A DNA stretch of 32,224 bases from an uncultured Erysipelotrichaceae bacterium (GTDB taxonomy: Bacteria > Bacillota_I > Bacilli_A > Erysipelotrichales > Erysipelotrichaceae). Below the pieces are notes generated by a model. The model was not told where the DNA came from. It searched no databases and was given only the letters and a program-made list of their open reading frames with translations. Within the stretch, counting starts at the first letter, position 1. Each line of letters begins with the position of its first letter. Positions 14,719 to 22,067 of the stretch are shown here, in pieces. Made by a program: the position numbers and the translations under genes. The stretch covers positions 1-32,224 of the forward strand of contig CALUVF010000051.1 in NCBI GenBank assembly GCA_944324155.1, given 5' to 3'.

Positions 14719-15291
14719 ATGATAGGTTTTATTTCAGGGAAAGTTGTGGCGTATGGGAATGATTTTGTCCTCCTTGATCATAAGGGAATTGGTTTTCGCA
14801 TCAACTTCTATCGGCCGGAAGTCTTAAAGGTCAATGAAGAGATCACCATTTACACTTATATGAATGTCAGGGAAGATGAGATCAGCCTCTATGGATTTTT
14901 GAATCTGGAAGACTATGATCTTTTTATCAAGCTGATCGGCGTCAAAGGGTTAGGTCCAAAGACGGCAGCGACAATCATTGCCTATGGCGAAAGAGAAAAG
15001 ATCATCATTGCGATCGAAAACAGCGATACGGCCTTTATCAAATCGCTCCCTGGTATTGGAGCCAAGACGGCTTCACAGATCATTCTCGACTTGAAGGGCA
15101 AGCTCGTGACCACCGAAGTCAAAGGTGAAGAAAAGATATCTCCAAAGCTTAATGACGTCATTGGAGCGCTCAAGAACCTCGGCTATAAACAAAGCGAGAT
15201 CACTCCGGTCATCAATAAGATCAAAGACGAAGATTTGAGCATTGATGAGTATATCCGCAAAGCCCTGAAGCTCCTTTTGAAAAATAGGTAG
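14719..15291 (+). CDS. ruvA: Holliday junction branch migration protein RuvA
   Basis: A 190-residue DNA-binding subunit of the RuvAB branch-migration complex. The OB-fold domain is N-terminal (MIGFISGKVV, MNVREDEISLYGF). Two helix-hairpin-helix motifs follow at 72-90 (LIGVKGLGPKTAATII) and 107-125 (LPGIGAKTASQIIL). Domain III at the C terminus (VIGALKNLGYKQSEI) contacts RuvB. Three bases separate it from ruvB. Confidence 0.97.
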   Translation: MIGFISGKVVAYGNDFVLLDHKGIGFRINFYRPEVLKVNEEITIYTYMNVREDEISLYGFLNLEDYDLFIKLIGVKGLGPKTAATIIAYGEREKIIIAIENSDTAFIKSLPGIGAKTASQIILDLKGKLVTTEVKGEEKISPKLNDVIGALKNLGYKQSEITPVINKIKDEDLSIDEYIRKALKLLLKNR

Positions 15292-15294
15292 ATT

Positions 15295-16299
15295 ATGTTA
15301 GAAGAAAGATTATTATCACAAGAAAAAGAAGCCGGTGACGACGATCTCAAATTAAGACCACAGTGTCTTGATGAATATGTTGGACAAAGTGCTTTAAAAG
15401 AGAATCTTGGCGTCTTTATCAAGGCCGCTAAAATGCGTGACGAGTCTTTGGATCACGTCCTTTTATATGGACCACCAGGCCTTGGTAAGACGACCATGGC
15501 CTATATCTTGGCTAATGAAATGGGCACCAGAGTCAAGGTCACAAGCGGACCATCGATCGAAAGAAGCGGTGATCTGGCAGCAATCCTTTCAACCTTAGAA
15601 CCCGGCGATATCCTCTTTATCGATGAGATCCACCGCTTGCCTAAAGCGATCGAAGAGGTCTTATATCCTGCCATGGAAGATTATTGTATTGATATTGTCA
15701 TGGGAAAAGATGCCTCCTCGCGCTCAATCAGATTAGACCTACCGCCTTTTACACTAGTTGGCGCAACAACTAGAGCAGGTGATATCTCTGCACCGCTTCG
15801 CGACCGTTTTGGGATCATTTCAAAGCTTGAATACTACTCTAATGAAGAATTGGAGACGATCTTAAAAAGGACGGCCCGGGTCTATGATACAAAGGCACAA
15901 GAAGAAGCACTTAAAGAAATCGCTAAGCGTTCCCGTGGCACGCCGCGTATCGCCAATCGTCTATTCCGGCGGGTGCGTGACTTTGGCCTAGTTTTGAATG
16001 ATGGCATCATCGACCAAAAGTTAGCTGATGAAGCCCTGAATCGTTTAAAAGTCGATTCTCTAGGTTTGGATAGCGTCGATATTCGCTATTTGCGCGGGAT
16101 CATCGAACGCTTTAATGGCGGGCCAGTTGGTCTAGAGGCCCTGGCGAGTGCCATTGGCGAAGAGACGATGACCCTTGAAGATGTCTATGAACCCTATCTT
16201 TTACAGATCGGTTTTATCAACCGCACCCCAAGAGGCCGTGTAGCGACCGCTAAAGCTTATGAACATTTAAAGATCACGACGTCCGACGCCTTATTTTAG
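15295..16299 (+). CDS. ruvB: Holliday junction ATP-dependent DNA helicase RuvB
   Basis: A 334-residue AAA+ motor. Walker A is GPPGLGKTT (59-67), Walker B/DEIH 110-113, sensor 1 GATTR (156-160), and the arginine finger is in PLRDRFG (Arg169/171). The C-terminal winged helix contains [10 protein letters not shown]. It acts with RuvA in recombinational repair. ruvC is not here, which is usual in Bacillota. A terminator overlaps its stop codon. Confidence 0.98.
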   Translation: MLEERLLSQEKEAGDDDLKLRPQCLDEYVGQSALKENLGVFIKAAKMRDESLDHVLLYGPPGLGKTTMAYILANEMGTRVKVTSGPSIERSGDLAAILSTLEPGDILFIDEIHRLPKAIEEVLYPAMEDYCIDIVMGKDASSRSIRLDLPPFTLVGATTRAGDISAPLRDRFGIISKLEYYSNEELETILKRTARVYDTKAQEEALKEIAKRSRGTPRIANRLFRRVRDFGLVLNDGIIDQKLADEALNRLKVDSLGLDSVDIRYLRGIIERFNGGPVGLEALASAIGEETMTLEDVYEPYLLQIGFINRTPRGRVATAKAYEHLKITTSDALF

Positions 16300-16320
16300 G
16301 TCACAAACGTGATCTTTTTT
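16298..16320 (+). terminator. Rho-independent terminator overlapping the ruvB stop codon
   Basis: AGGTCAC (16298-16304), loop AAAC, GTGATCT (16309-16315, one G-T pair) and a TTTTT tail. Confidence 0.85.
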
Positions 16321-16322
16321 GT

Positions 16323-16328
16323 TAAGAT
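16323..16328 (+). promoter_or_regulatory. -10 element of the PfkB-kinase gene, leaderless type
   Basis: TAAGAT (16323-16328) lies 6 bases before the ATG at 16335. The matching -35 would fall in the ruvB terminator and is not recognisable, so the call rests on the -10 and on its spacing. Confidence 0.4.
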
Positions 16329-16334
16329 AAGACT

Positions 16335-17228
16335 ATGTACTACACTTTGACTTTTAATCCCAGCTTGGATCATTATGTATGGTTTAAGACCGCGCTTTTA
16401 GAAGGTGCGATCTTACGCCCTTTTCAAAGTGCGCTCAAGGTTGGGGGCAAGGGCTTAAATATCAATCAAAACTTCGCGAAACTAAAGATCCCTTCAAAAT
16501 CTTTCGTGTTTTTAGCGGGCGATGTCGGTCAGATGATCTATAATAAGATCTCAAAAATTCCTATGATCGAGACCGAAGCTTTTTGGATCAAAGGTGAATC
16601 ACGAATCAACACAAAGATCCTCGGCGAGAAAGAGACAGCAATCAATGAGCCCGGACCCTTGATTGATGAAGGTGCGAAAAGAGAACTTTTAAAGAGCTTA
16701 AAAAAACTTGATGTCAATGATTTTCTCATTATTGCGGGCAGCTTGGCATTTAATGTTGACCTTAATTATCTTTTAGAAATAAAAAGTACCTGCAAGGCTA
16801 AACTGGTCTTAGATATCCCTAATCTAAGTTTTTTGGATCTTTCGAGATTGAAACCAGATCTCATCAAACCCAATCTAGAAGAATTAGGGGCTATTTTTGA
16901 AGAAGAAGTGTCCATAGATAATTATCGTTGTTATACAAGAAAATTGATCACAGCAGGAGTAAAAAGCGTTCTTTTATCACTTGGCGAAATGGGCTCGTAC
17001 TTTGAGTCAGACAAAGAAGCGATATGGGCTAAAGGCCCCAAGGTAAAGGTCGTCTCAACAGTGGGTTGTGGCGATACACTTCTATCTTATTTTTTAGCCT
17101 TTTCACCAAAAGGGACTAAGAAAGGCCTGATCATGGCAGAGGCAGCAGGGAGGACAAAGGTCCAAAGTGTCGATCTAGTCGAATTGGAAGATGTTTTGAG
17201 AATGAGCGAAAGAATTGAACTGTTTTAA
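16335..17228 (+). CDS. PfkB family sugar kinase, 1-phosphofructokinase-like
   Basis: A 297-residue ribokinase-fold kinase of the FruK/LacC branch, expected to phosphorylate a sugar phosphate. MYYTLTFNPSLDHYV is the typical N terminus of 1-phosphofructokinase and tagatose-6-phosphate kinase. GGKGLNINQNFAKL (37-50) forms the substrate site, KPNLEEL is conserved, and the ATP-site signature reads VGCGDTLLS with catalytic Asp247; the usual residue before Gly246 is Ala or Ala/Ser, here Cys245. No PTS fructose transporter or fruR is beside it, so fructose-1-phosphate as substrate is an inference. It is not preceded by a ribosome site. Confidence 0.8.
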   Translation: MYYTLTFNPSLDHYVWFKTALLEGAILRPFQSALKVGGKGLNINQNFAKLKIPSKSFVFLAGDVGQMIYNKISKIPMIETEAFWIKGESRINTKILGEKETAINEPGPLIDEGAKRELLKSLKKLDVNDFLIIAGSLAFNVDLNYLLEIKSTCKAKLVLDIPNLSFLDLSRLKPDLIKPNLEELGAIFEEEVSIDNYRCYTRKLITAGVKSVLLSLGEMGSYFESDKEAIWAKGPKVKVVSTVGCGDTLLSYFLAFSPKGTKKGLIMAEAAGRTKVQSVDLVELEDVLRMSERIELF

Positions 17229-17261
17229 CCGTTTGTTTACATAGATCTTACATCATTCCGC

Positions 17262-17267
17262 TATAGT
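17262..17267 (+). promoter_or_regulatory. -10 element of the flavodoxin-like gene, leaderless type
   Basis: TATAGT (17262-17267) lies 6 bases before the ATG at 17274. TTTACA at 17236-17241 is a possible -35, but the spacer is 20. Confidence 0.4.
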
Positions 17268-17273
17268 ATAGGT

Positions 17274-17813
17274 ATGACAGGGGTTATCATTTATTCCAGT
17301 GTTTATGGCACTGGCAAGACTTATGCTTATAGATTGAGGTCTTTATCTAAATTCGATCTTTTTTCTTATGACGAAATAAAAGATCTCGATCACTATGATA
17401 CCATCATCTATATCGGCTCTATCTATGCAGGTATCGTCAAAGGGATGAGGGGTGTTTTTAAAAGGATCGATCCACAAGATAAGAAGCTCATTTTGATCAC
17501 AATAGGAATTGTTGATCCTATGAACAAAGAGAATCAAGACAATATCAAAAACAATATAAAGGCATTGGTTTCAAATGCTGTTTATTCAAAATTAAAGATC
17601 TATCATTTAAAAGGAGCCATTGATTACCAAAAACTTTCCCTAAAACATCGCTTCCTCATGTATCTTATCTATAAAAAAGCCAGCAAGAGTGACCCGAATA
17701 AACAAAGTTCTGAAGAAAAAGCGATCCTTGAGACCTATAAAAAAACGCTCTCCTTTGTTGATTTTGATGAATTGAAAAAGATATGGGAAGAAATATATGC
17801 AGATATTAACTGA
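17274..17813 (+). CDS. Flavodoxin-domain protein (HemG/flavodoxin_5-like)
   Basis: A 179-residue protein with a flavodoxin fold. The FMN phosphate loop is YSSVYGTGKTYA (7-18). YDTIIYIGSIYAGIVKGMRGV resembles the second FMN loop of the protoporphyrinogen-oxidase-like flavodoxin_5 group (GSAIYAG in relatives), and DPQDKKLILITIGI follows. The usual role is electron transfer from FMN. No haem genes are nearby, so haem synthesis is not implied. The 3' end overlaps the next gene by 17 bases. Confidence 0.75.
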   Translation: MTGVIIYSSVYGTGKTYAYRLRSLSKFDLFSYDEIKDLDHYDTIIYIGSIYAGIVKGMRGVFKRIDPQDKKLILITIGIVDPMNKENQDNIKNNIKALVSNAVYSKLKIYHLKGAIDYQKLSLKHRFLMYLIYKKASKSDPNKQSSEEKAILETYKKTLSFVDFDELKKIWEEIYADIN

Positions 17814-18273
17814 TGAGATGCTGAAAAGTGAGGTTGGGGGAAACTACTTGGCTCTTGTTTTTGTTCCATTGATCATCTTGGTGATCGTCTTAGCACTTTT
17901 GATCCGTTTTTATTTGCTCAAACGCGATGCTAGATGGAGGAATCGCATTATTGTCACTTTGATCATCATGGTTATTTTGGTCACCCTATCACCGTTTATC
18001 TTTCGCCATTTCTCAAGTACAGACTGGTATTTGAGCGAAGCGAAGATCAAGGATCTTTATGTCGAAAGAAACGCGGGCGAGGCCGGAAGTAATCACATGA
18101 GGTATTTTGTAGAAGTCGGAAGTGATGAAGTCATGGTATATAGAGGACTATATGAGCGTTTGTCGATCGGCGATGAGGTCTTTGTCTTGAATAATGAAAG
18201 TGGTGATGCGCTTATGATTTATCCAAAAGATGACTATCGTTATGAAGGCAATCGTTTAAGAATTGTCAACTAA
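17797..18273 (+). CDS. Membrane protein of unknown function
   Basis: A 158-residue protein not matched to a named family. There are two membrane helices (about residues 20-48 and 53-70) and a C-terminal soluble domain of about 85 residues. That domain has a beta-rich pattern (MRYFVEVGSDEVMVYRGLYERLSIGDEVFVLNN) that looks like an SH3- or OB-type barrel, possibly related to NfeD-like domains. The start at 17797 overlaps the flavodoxin gene and has GGAAG upstream; ATG 17818 is an alternative. Being coupled to the flavodoxin gene, it may anchor or serve the same pathway. Confidence 0.6.
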   Translation: MQILTDEMLKSEVGGNYLALVFVPLIILVIVLALLIRFYLLKRDARWRNRIIVTLIIMVILVTLSPFIFRHFSSTDWYLSEAKIKDLYVERNAGEAGSNHMRYFVEVGSDEVMVYRGLYERLSIGDEVFVLNNESGDALMIYPKDDYRYEGNRLRIVN

Positions 18274-18286
18274 TCCCACAAGCACT

Positions 18287-18311
18287 AAAAAAGCCCCATT
18301 TTAGGAGCTTT
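18287..18311 (-). terminator. Terminator of the minus-strand tRNA cluster
   Basis: Read on the minus strand: AAAGC-type stem (18307-18311 with 18290-18294, plus GG/CC), loop TAAAAT, then a T run from the A tract at 18287-18292. One mismatch in the stem. The T tract is on the minus strand only. Confidence 0.65.
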
Positions 18312-18323
18312 GTGAACATAACA

Positions 18324-18397
18324 TGGAGCAGGTGATGAGAATCGAACTCACGTAGTCAGCTTGGAAGGCTGAAGTTCTACCATTGAACTACACCTGC
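18324..18397 (-). tRNA. tRNA-Gly (anticodon TCC)
   Basis: Minus strand. Acceptor arms GCAGGTG/CACCTGC, anticodon loop CTTCCAA, T loop GTTCGATTC and encoded CCA. 74 bases. Last gene of the six-tRNA cluster. Confidence 0.96.
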
Positions 18398-18412
18398 AAG
18401 TTAAATAATGAG

Positions 18413-18488
18413 TGGTGTCCCGGAAAGGAATCGAACCTTCGACCCTCTGATTAAAAGTCAGATGCTCTACCGCCTGAGCTACCGGGAC
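18413..18488 (-). tRNA. tRNA-Lys (anticodon TTT)
   Basis: Minus strand. Acceptor GTCCCGG/CCGGGAC, anticodon loop CTTTTAA, CCA encoded, 76 bases. 15 bases separate it from tRNA-Gly. Confidence 0.96.
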
Positions 18489-18492
18489 AGCA

Positions 18493-18568
18493 TGGCTGGG
18501 ATGGCTGGGTTCGAACCAGCGAAATGACGGAGTCAAAGTCCGTTGCCTTACCACTTGGCTACATCCCA
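18493..18568 (-). tRNA. tRNA-Gln (anticodon TTG)
   Basis: Minus strand. Acceptor TGGGATG/CATCCCA, anticodon stem-loop CGGACTTTGACTCCG, CCA encoded, 76 bases. The U1-A72 start of the acceptor is typical of bacterial tRNA-Gln. Confidence 0.95.
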
Positions 18569-18573
18569 AAAAG

Positions 18574-18658
18574 TGGTGGAGAGGGGCAGATTCGAACTGC
18601 CGAACCCGTAGGGAGCTGATTTACAGTCAGCCGCGTTTAGCCACTTCGCTACCTCTCC
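18574..18658 (-). tRNA. tRNA-Tyr (anticodon GTA)
   Basis: Minus strand. Acceptor GGAGAGG/CCTCTCC, anticodon loop CTGTAAA, long variable arm as expected for a class II tRNA, CCA encoded, 85 bases. Confidence 0.96.
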
Positions 18659-18666
18659 AAAAAGAA

Positions 18667-18742
18667 TGGTGCCGACTATAGGACTTGAACCCACAACCTA
18701 CTGATTACAAATCAGTTGCTCTACCAATTGAGCTAAGTCGGC
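18667..18742 (-). tRNA. tRNA-Thr (anticodon TGT)
   Basis: Minus strand. Acceptor GCCGACT/AGTCGGC, anticodon loop TTTGTAA, CCA encoded, 76 bases. Only three bases separate it from tRNA-Val. Confidence 0.96.
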
Positions 18743-18745
18743 ACA

Positions 18746-18821
18746 TGGTGGAGGTTAACGGGCTCGAACCGCTGACCCTCTGCTTGTAAGGCAGATGCTC
18801 TCCCAACTGAGCTAAACCTCC
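18746..18821 (-). tRNA. tRNA-Val (anticodon TAC)
   Basis: Minus strand. Acceptor GGAGGTT/AACCTCC, anticodon loop CTTACAA, CCA encoded, 76 bases. First gene of the cluster after the promoter. Confidence 0.96.
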
Positions 18822-18842
18822 AGTTACCTTCAAGGCTTACTG

Positions 18843-18872
18843 ATTTTAGCATAATTTTTAAAGGCTCGTCAA
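18843..18872 (-). promoter_or_regulatory. Promoter of the tRNA cluster
   Basis: Minus strand: TTGACG (18872-18867), 18 bases, TAAAAT (18848-18843), the -10 preceded by TGC. It lies about 22 bases before tRNA-Val. Confidence 0.75.
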
Positions 18873-18887
18873 TACTTAAAATATAAT

Positions 18888-18906
18888 AAACATTATTTTA
18901 ATGTTT
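18888..18906. promoter_or_regulatory. Perfect palindrome, operator candidate for the ROK gene
   Basis: AAACATTATTTTAATGTTT: 8-base arms around TTT. It overlaps the -35 region (TTGTAA, 18905-18910) of the ROK promoter and lies just outside the tRNA promoter. A repressor binding here would block ROK transcription. Confidence 0.45.
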
Positions 18907-18934
18907 GTAATGTATAACGTTATTGTGCTAATCT
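18905..18934 (+). promoter_or_regulatory. Promoter of the ROK-kinase gene
   Basis: TTGTAA (18905-18910), 18 bases, TAATCT (18929-18934) with TGC extension. GAGGGAGGA follows (about 18944-18952), 7-8 bases before the ATG. Confidence 0.6.
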
Positions 18935-18959
18935 ATAAACAAAGAGGGAGGACTTCATC

Positions 18960-19859
18960 ATGAACTATGCTATTGCGATCGATATCGGCGGCTCTAATAC
19001 CCGGGTAGCGCTCGTTAGTGAAAACTATGAGATCATCAAGCGGGAGCAATTTAAAACTGATATCAATAGCCCCGAAAAGACGATCCAAGAGATCAAAAGA
19101 ATAATCGAGAACTTTAACACTAAAGCCCAGGGCATCGGCTTGTCTTGTCCGGGGCCACTAGATCTTTTAAACGGAGCGATTCTTGTGACCACTAATCTCA
19201 ATGAGCCCTGGTATAATTACCCAATTTCCAAAGCCTTAAAAGAAGCGACCGGCCTTGAGGTCTATCTTGAAAACGATGCGAATCTGGCAACTTTGGCCGA
19301 AAGCGTCATCGGACAGGGCAAAGATTATCGCTATGTCCAGTTTTTAACGGTCTCAACAGGTTTGGGATCAGGACTTGTCATTGACAAAAAGATCTATATC
19401 GGGGCCCATGGCTTTGCCCATGAGATCGCGCACCTTCCTGTATGGCGCAATGGTCCATCGCACGGCATGATCAAGCCCGGTGGGATCGAGGCGATCAGCT
19501 CTGGTACGGCAATCGAAGAAAGGGCGCGCAAGGCGGGACTTGATGTCAAACACGCTGGCGAAGTCAATGACTTAGCTTTAAAGGGCAATGCGATTGCCAT
19601 GGAAATCATGGAAGACGCCAAAGAATACTTAGCCAATACGATCGCCATCATTTATTCCTTCATCGATCCTGAGATCGTAATTTTAGGAGGAAGCGTCGCC
19701 CTTAAGATCGAAGGTTTTGTTGAAGATGTCGAAAGAAGAGTCAAGACCAAGGTCTTTGATCCTTTGATTCCTTATGTCAAAGTCGTTAAAACGGATCTGA
19801 ATGAAGATAGCGGACTTTTAGGAGGAGCATGTCTTGTCTTCTTTAAAGAAAGCAAATAA
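18960..19859 (+). CDS. ROK family sugar kinase (glucokinase-like)
   Basis: A 299-residue sugar kinase of the ROK family. The phosphate-binding motif AIDIGGSNTRVALV is N-terminal, LSCPGPLD (61-68) and ENDANLATLAE (104-114) hold the catalytic Asp, and GTGLGSGLV follows. E155 and H158 of EIAHLPV bind sugar in relatives. The zinc loop, normally CxCGxxGCxE, reads GPSHGMIKPGGIEAISSG with no cysteine. No helix-turn-helix is present, so it is a kinase and not a ROK repressor. It precedes and overlaps a small membrane-protein gene. Glucose is the likely substrate but not proven. Confidence 0.88.
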   Translation: MNYAIAIDIGGSNTRVALVSENYEIIKREQFKTDINSPEKTIQEIKRIIENFNTKAQGIGLSCPGPLDLLNGAILVTTNLNEPWYNYPISKALKEATGLEVYLENDANLATLAESVIGQGKDYRYVQFLTVSTGLGSGLVIDKKIYIGAHGFAHEIAHLPVWRNGPSHGMIKPGGIEAISSGTAIEERARKAGLDVKHAGEVNDLALKGNAIAMEIMEDAKEYLANTIAIIYSFIDPEIVILGGSVALKIEGFVEDVERRVKTKVFDPLIPYVKVVKTDLNEDSGLLGGACLVFFKESK

Positions 19860-20073
19860 AGCTTTAGGGTATATCATAATAGGCATTGCGATATTATGGT
19901 TTTGCTATCTAGGTGCTAGTTATCTTGATTATAAACTTCATTACGATGAGTATCTGACGACATCTTTTCCCTGGTATGCGGGTGCTATATTATATGGCTA
20001 TCTGGCTTTAGGACTAGTCTTGGTCCTTACTATTTTAAAACTTATTCTTAAAAGAAAAATGCGGAGCAAATAG
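19834..20073 (+). CDS. 79-aa membrane protein with a TTG start
   Basis: AGGAGG at 19820-19825 lies 8 bases before TTG 19834, while the nearer ATG (19829) opens a frame of only five codons. So TTG is the likely start, inside the end of the ROK gene. There are two membrane helices (about residues 12-32 and 47-72) with a short aromatic-rich loop and a basic tail (LKRKMRSK). No family recognised. Probably co-translated with the ROK kinase. Confidence 0.6.
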   Translation: MSSLKKANKALGYIIIGIAILWFCYLGASYLDYKLHYDEYLTTSFPWYAGAILYGYLALGLVLVLTILKLILKRKMRSK

Positions 20074-20083
20074 CCCGCATTTT
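20056..20083. terminator. Bidirectional terminator between ROK operon and htpG
   Basis: AAAATGCGG (20056-20064) and CCGCATTTT (20075-20083) with a 10-base loop. It gives a T tract in both directions and lies between two convergent genes. Confidence 0.85.
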
Positions 20084-20084
20084 A

Positions 20085-21965
20085 TCATTGCATCGCTTTG
20101 ACCATGAGACTTGAGATAAGCTTTGTATATTCAACTGGATCTTCGATCTTAAAGCCGGCAATAAGCAAGGCTTGATCATATAAGACCTTGGCATAATCTG
20201 TAATCTCTTCTTTAGCATCAAAGGTCTTTTTTAAGGCTTTAAAGAGTTCGTGATCGGGATTGATCTCAAGGATTCTCTTAGCCTTGATACCGGCATTTTG
20301 ATTCATGTCATTTAAGACCTTTTCCATCTCTAATGATAAGCCGTCATCAGAGACCAGGCATACCGGGTGCGATTTTAAGCGCGCGCTTAAGCGTACCTCA
20401 TCGACCTTGCCGTCAAGCGAAGTCTTGATCGTCTCTAAGATATCCTTGTTGTCTTCGTTTTCCTTTTTGGTCTTTTCTTTTTCATCTTCACTTTCAAAGT
20501 CGACATCACCCTTGTTGATGGACTTGAAGGGATGGTCTTCATAGCTCATGAGGATGCTGGCCATGAATTCATCAACATTTTCAAGGAAATAGAGAACTTC
20601 ATAGCCTTCGTCCAACAATCGTTCGATCTGTGGCATAGCCTTGATCTTTTCAATGCTGTCACCTACGGCGTAGTAGATGTCCTTCTGGTTCTCTTTCATT
20701 CTTGAGACATACTCTTTTAAGGTCGTGTACTTGTCTTCTTTAGATGATTTAAATAGCAAGAGGTCAATAAGGACATCCTTATTTTGACCATAGTTTTCAT
20801 AAGCGCCGAATTTTAATTGCGCCCCGAATTCCTTGAAGAACTTTTCATAGTCTTCACGCTCGTCTTTGAGCATCTTCTCTAAAGTTGACTTGATCCTCTT
20901 GTCGATCGACTTTTTGATCATTGCCATCTGATGGTCTTGTTGGAGGATCTCTCTTGAGATGTTGAGACTGATGTCATCACTGTCGACTAGACCTCTGATG
21001 AAACGGAAGTAGTCTGATACGAGCTCCTTGGCCTCGTCTTTGATAAAGACGCCTTTAGAATAAAGCTTGAGACCGAGTTTATAGTCGGTTGTGTAATAGT
21101 TATAGGGGGCAATGGAAGGAATGTATAAAAGGGCGGTGTAGGAGGTATTTCCTTCTACGCTGTAGTGGATCGTCTTAAGAGGCTTGTTGTAGTCATAGAA
21201 GCTTTGCATATAAAACTCCTCATAGTCCTCTTCTTTGATATCCTTTTTATTCTTTTTCCAAAGCGGGATCATGGAATTGATCGTCTTATTTTCGACTTCG
21301 GTCTTGGTCTCGCCTTCTTTTTCGGTTGCTTTGGTGACCTCGACCTCCATCTTGATCGGATAGCGAATGAAGTCGGAATATTTCTTGATCAAAAGCTGCA
21401 GTTCATCTTTATCGAGATATTTAGAATACTTAAATTCTTCATTGTCTTCTTTGATATGTAGGACGATTCTTGTGCCAGTCTCTTCTTGGGTGTCGTTTTT
21501 GATCTCATAGCCCTCATTTGAGGTGCTCTTCCACAAGTAGGCCTTATCTTCCAAAACCTTCTTGGTGTGGACCTCGATCTGATCGGCGACCATAAAGGCA
21601 CTGTAGAAGCCGACCCCGAATTGTCCGATGATGTCGACATCACCCTTATTTTCTAAGGCTTCTTTAAAGTCGAGTGAACCGCTTTTAGCGATCGTGCCAA
21701 GATTGTTATCAAGATCTTCCCTGTTCATGCCGATCCCATTGTCGCTGATCGTCAAAAGTCGATTTTTGGCATCGACGCTGATCTCGATATGCGGATCGTT
21801 TTCTTTGACATCGCTACTTGTCAAAGACAGATAGTGTAGCTTATCAAGGGCATCAGAGGCGTTAGAGATGAGTTCTCTTAAAAAGATGTCCTTGTTGGTA
21901 TAGATGGAATTTGCCATCAAGTCTAAAAGACGTTTTGATTCTGTTTTAAACTGTTTAATTGCCAT
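20085..21965 (-). CDS. htpG: Chaperone protein HtpG (Hsp90 family)
   Basis: A 626-residue cytosolic ATP-dependent chaperone. The GHKL ATPase domain has ELISNASDALDKL (31-43), DNGIGM (75-80) and GQFGVGF (114-120). The middle domain (YKLGLKLYSKGVFIKDE and RGLVDSDDISLNISRE) and the C-terminal dimerisation domain follow. The ATG at 21965 is preferred because AAAGGAG is 8 bases before it; the GTG three codons upstream overlaps that site. A CIRCE element lies just upstream, so HrcA probably represses it. Confidence 0.97.
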   Translation of the reverse strand: MAIKQFKTESKRLLDLMANSIYTNKDIFLRELISNASDALDKLHYLSLTSSDVKENDPHIEISVDAKNRLLTISDNGIGMNREDLDNNLGTIAKSGSLDFKEALENKGDVDIIGQFGVGFYSAFMVADQIEVHTKKVLEDKAYLWKSTSNEGYEIKNDTQEETGTRIVLHIKEDNEEFKYSKYLDKDELQLLIKKYSDFIRYPIKMEVEVTKATEKEGETKTEVENKTINSMIPLWKKNKKDIKEEDYEEFYMQSFYDYNKPLKTIHYSVEGNTSYTALLYIPSIAPYNYYTTDYKLGLKLYSKGVFIKDEAKELVSDYFRFIRGLVDSDDISLNISREILQQDHQMAMIKKSIDKRIKSTLEKMLKDEREDYEKFFKEFGAQLKFGAYENYGQNKDVLIDLLLFKSSKEDKYTTLKEYVSRMKENQKDIYYAVGDSIEKIKAMPQIERLLDEGYEVLYFLENVDEFMASILMSYEDHPFKSINKGDVDFESEDEKEKTKKENEDNKDILETIKTSLDGKVDEVRLSARLKSHPVCLVSDDGLSLEMEKVLNDMNQNAGIKAKRILEINPDHELFKALKKTFDAKEEITDYAKVLYDQALLIAGFKIEDPVEYTKLISSLMVKAMQ

Positions 21966-21978
21966 TAAAATCACTCCT

Positions 21979-22005
21979 TTAGCACTCTACTCTTTAGACT
22001 GCTAA
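21979..22005. promoter_or_regulatory. CIRCE element (HrcA operator) of htpG
   Basis: TTAGCACTC (21979-21987), nine bases, GACTGCTAA (21997-22005). The consensus is TTAGCACTC-N9-GAGTGCTAA; one base differs in the right arm. On the minus strand it covers the predicted transcription start and first 20 bases of the htpG leader. Confidence 0.88.
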
Positions 22006-22008
22006 TAT

Positions 22009-22037
22009 ATAATAGCACTTGTTTAAAACTTTGACAA
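22009..22037 (-). promoter_or_regulatory. Promoter of htpG
   Basis: Minus strand: TTGTCA (22037-22032), 17 bases, TATTAT (22014-22009) with TGC extension. The -35 overlaps the TTGACA of the divergent Nudix promoter. Confidence 0.75.
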
Positions 22038-22061
22038 TGAAATTAACTTTTCGACTATAAT
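22031..22061 (+). promoter_or_regulatory. Promoter of the Nudix gene, leaderless type
   Basis: TTGACA (22031-22036), 19 bases, TATAAT (22056-22061). The ATG at 22068 starts 6 bases later, so the first A of the start codon is the likely first base of the mRNA. Confidence 0.6.
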
Positions 22062-22067
22062 AAAGGC

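Noticed and set aside
18348-18569. 73-codon minus-strand ORF across the tRNA genes
   Set aside because: It covers tRNA-Gly, tRNA-Lys and part of tRNA-Gln. The tRNA folds explain the sequence.
18324-18821. tRNA cluster as an integration site for a mobile element
   Set aside because: No integrase gene, no direct repeat of a tRNA 3' end and no foreign-looking genes nearby.
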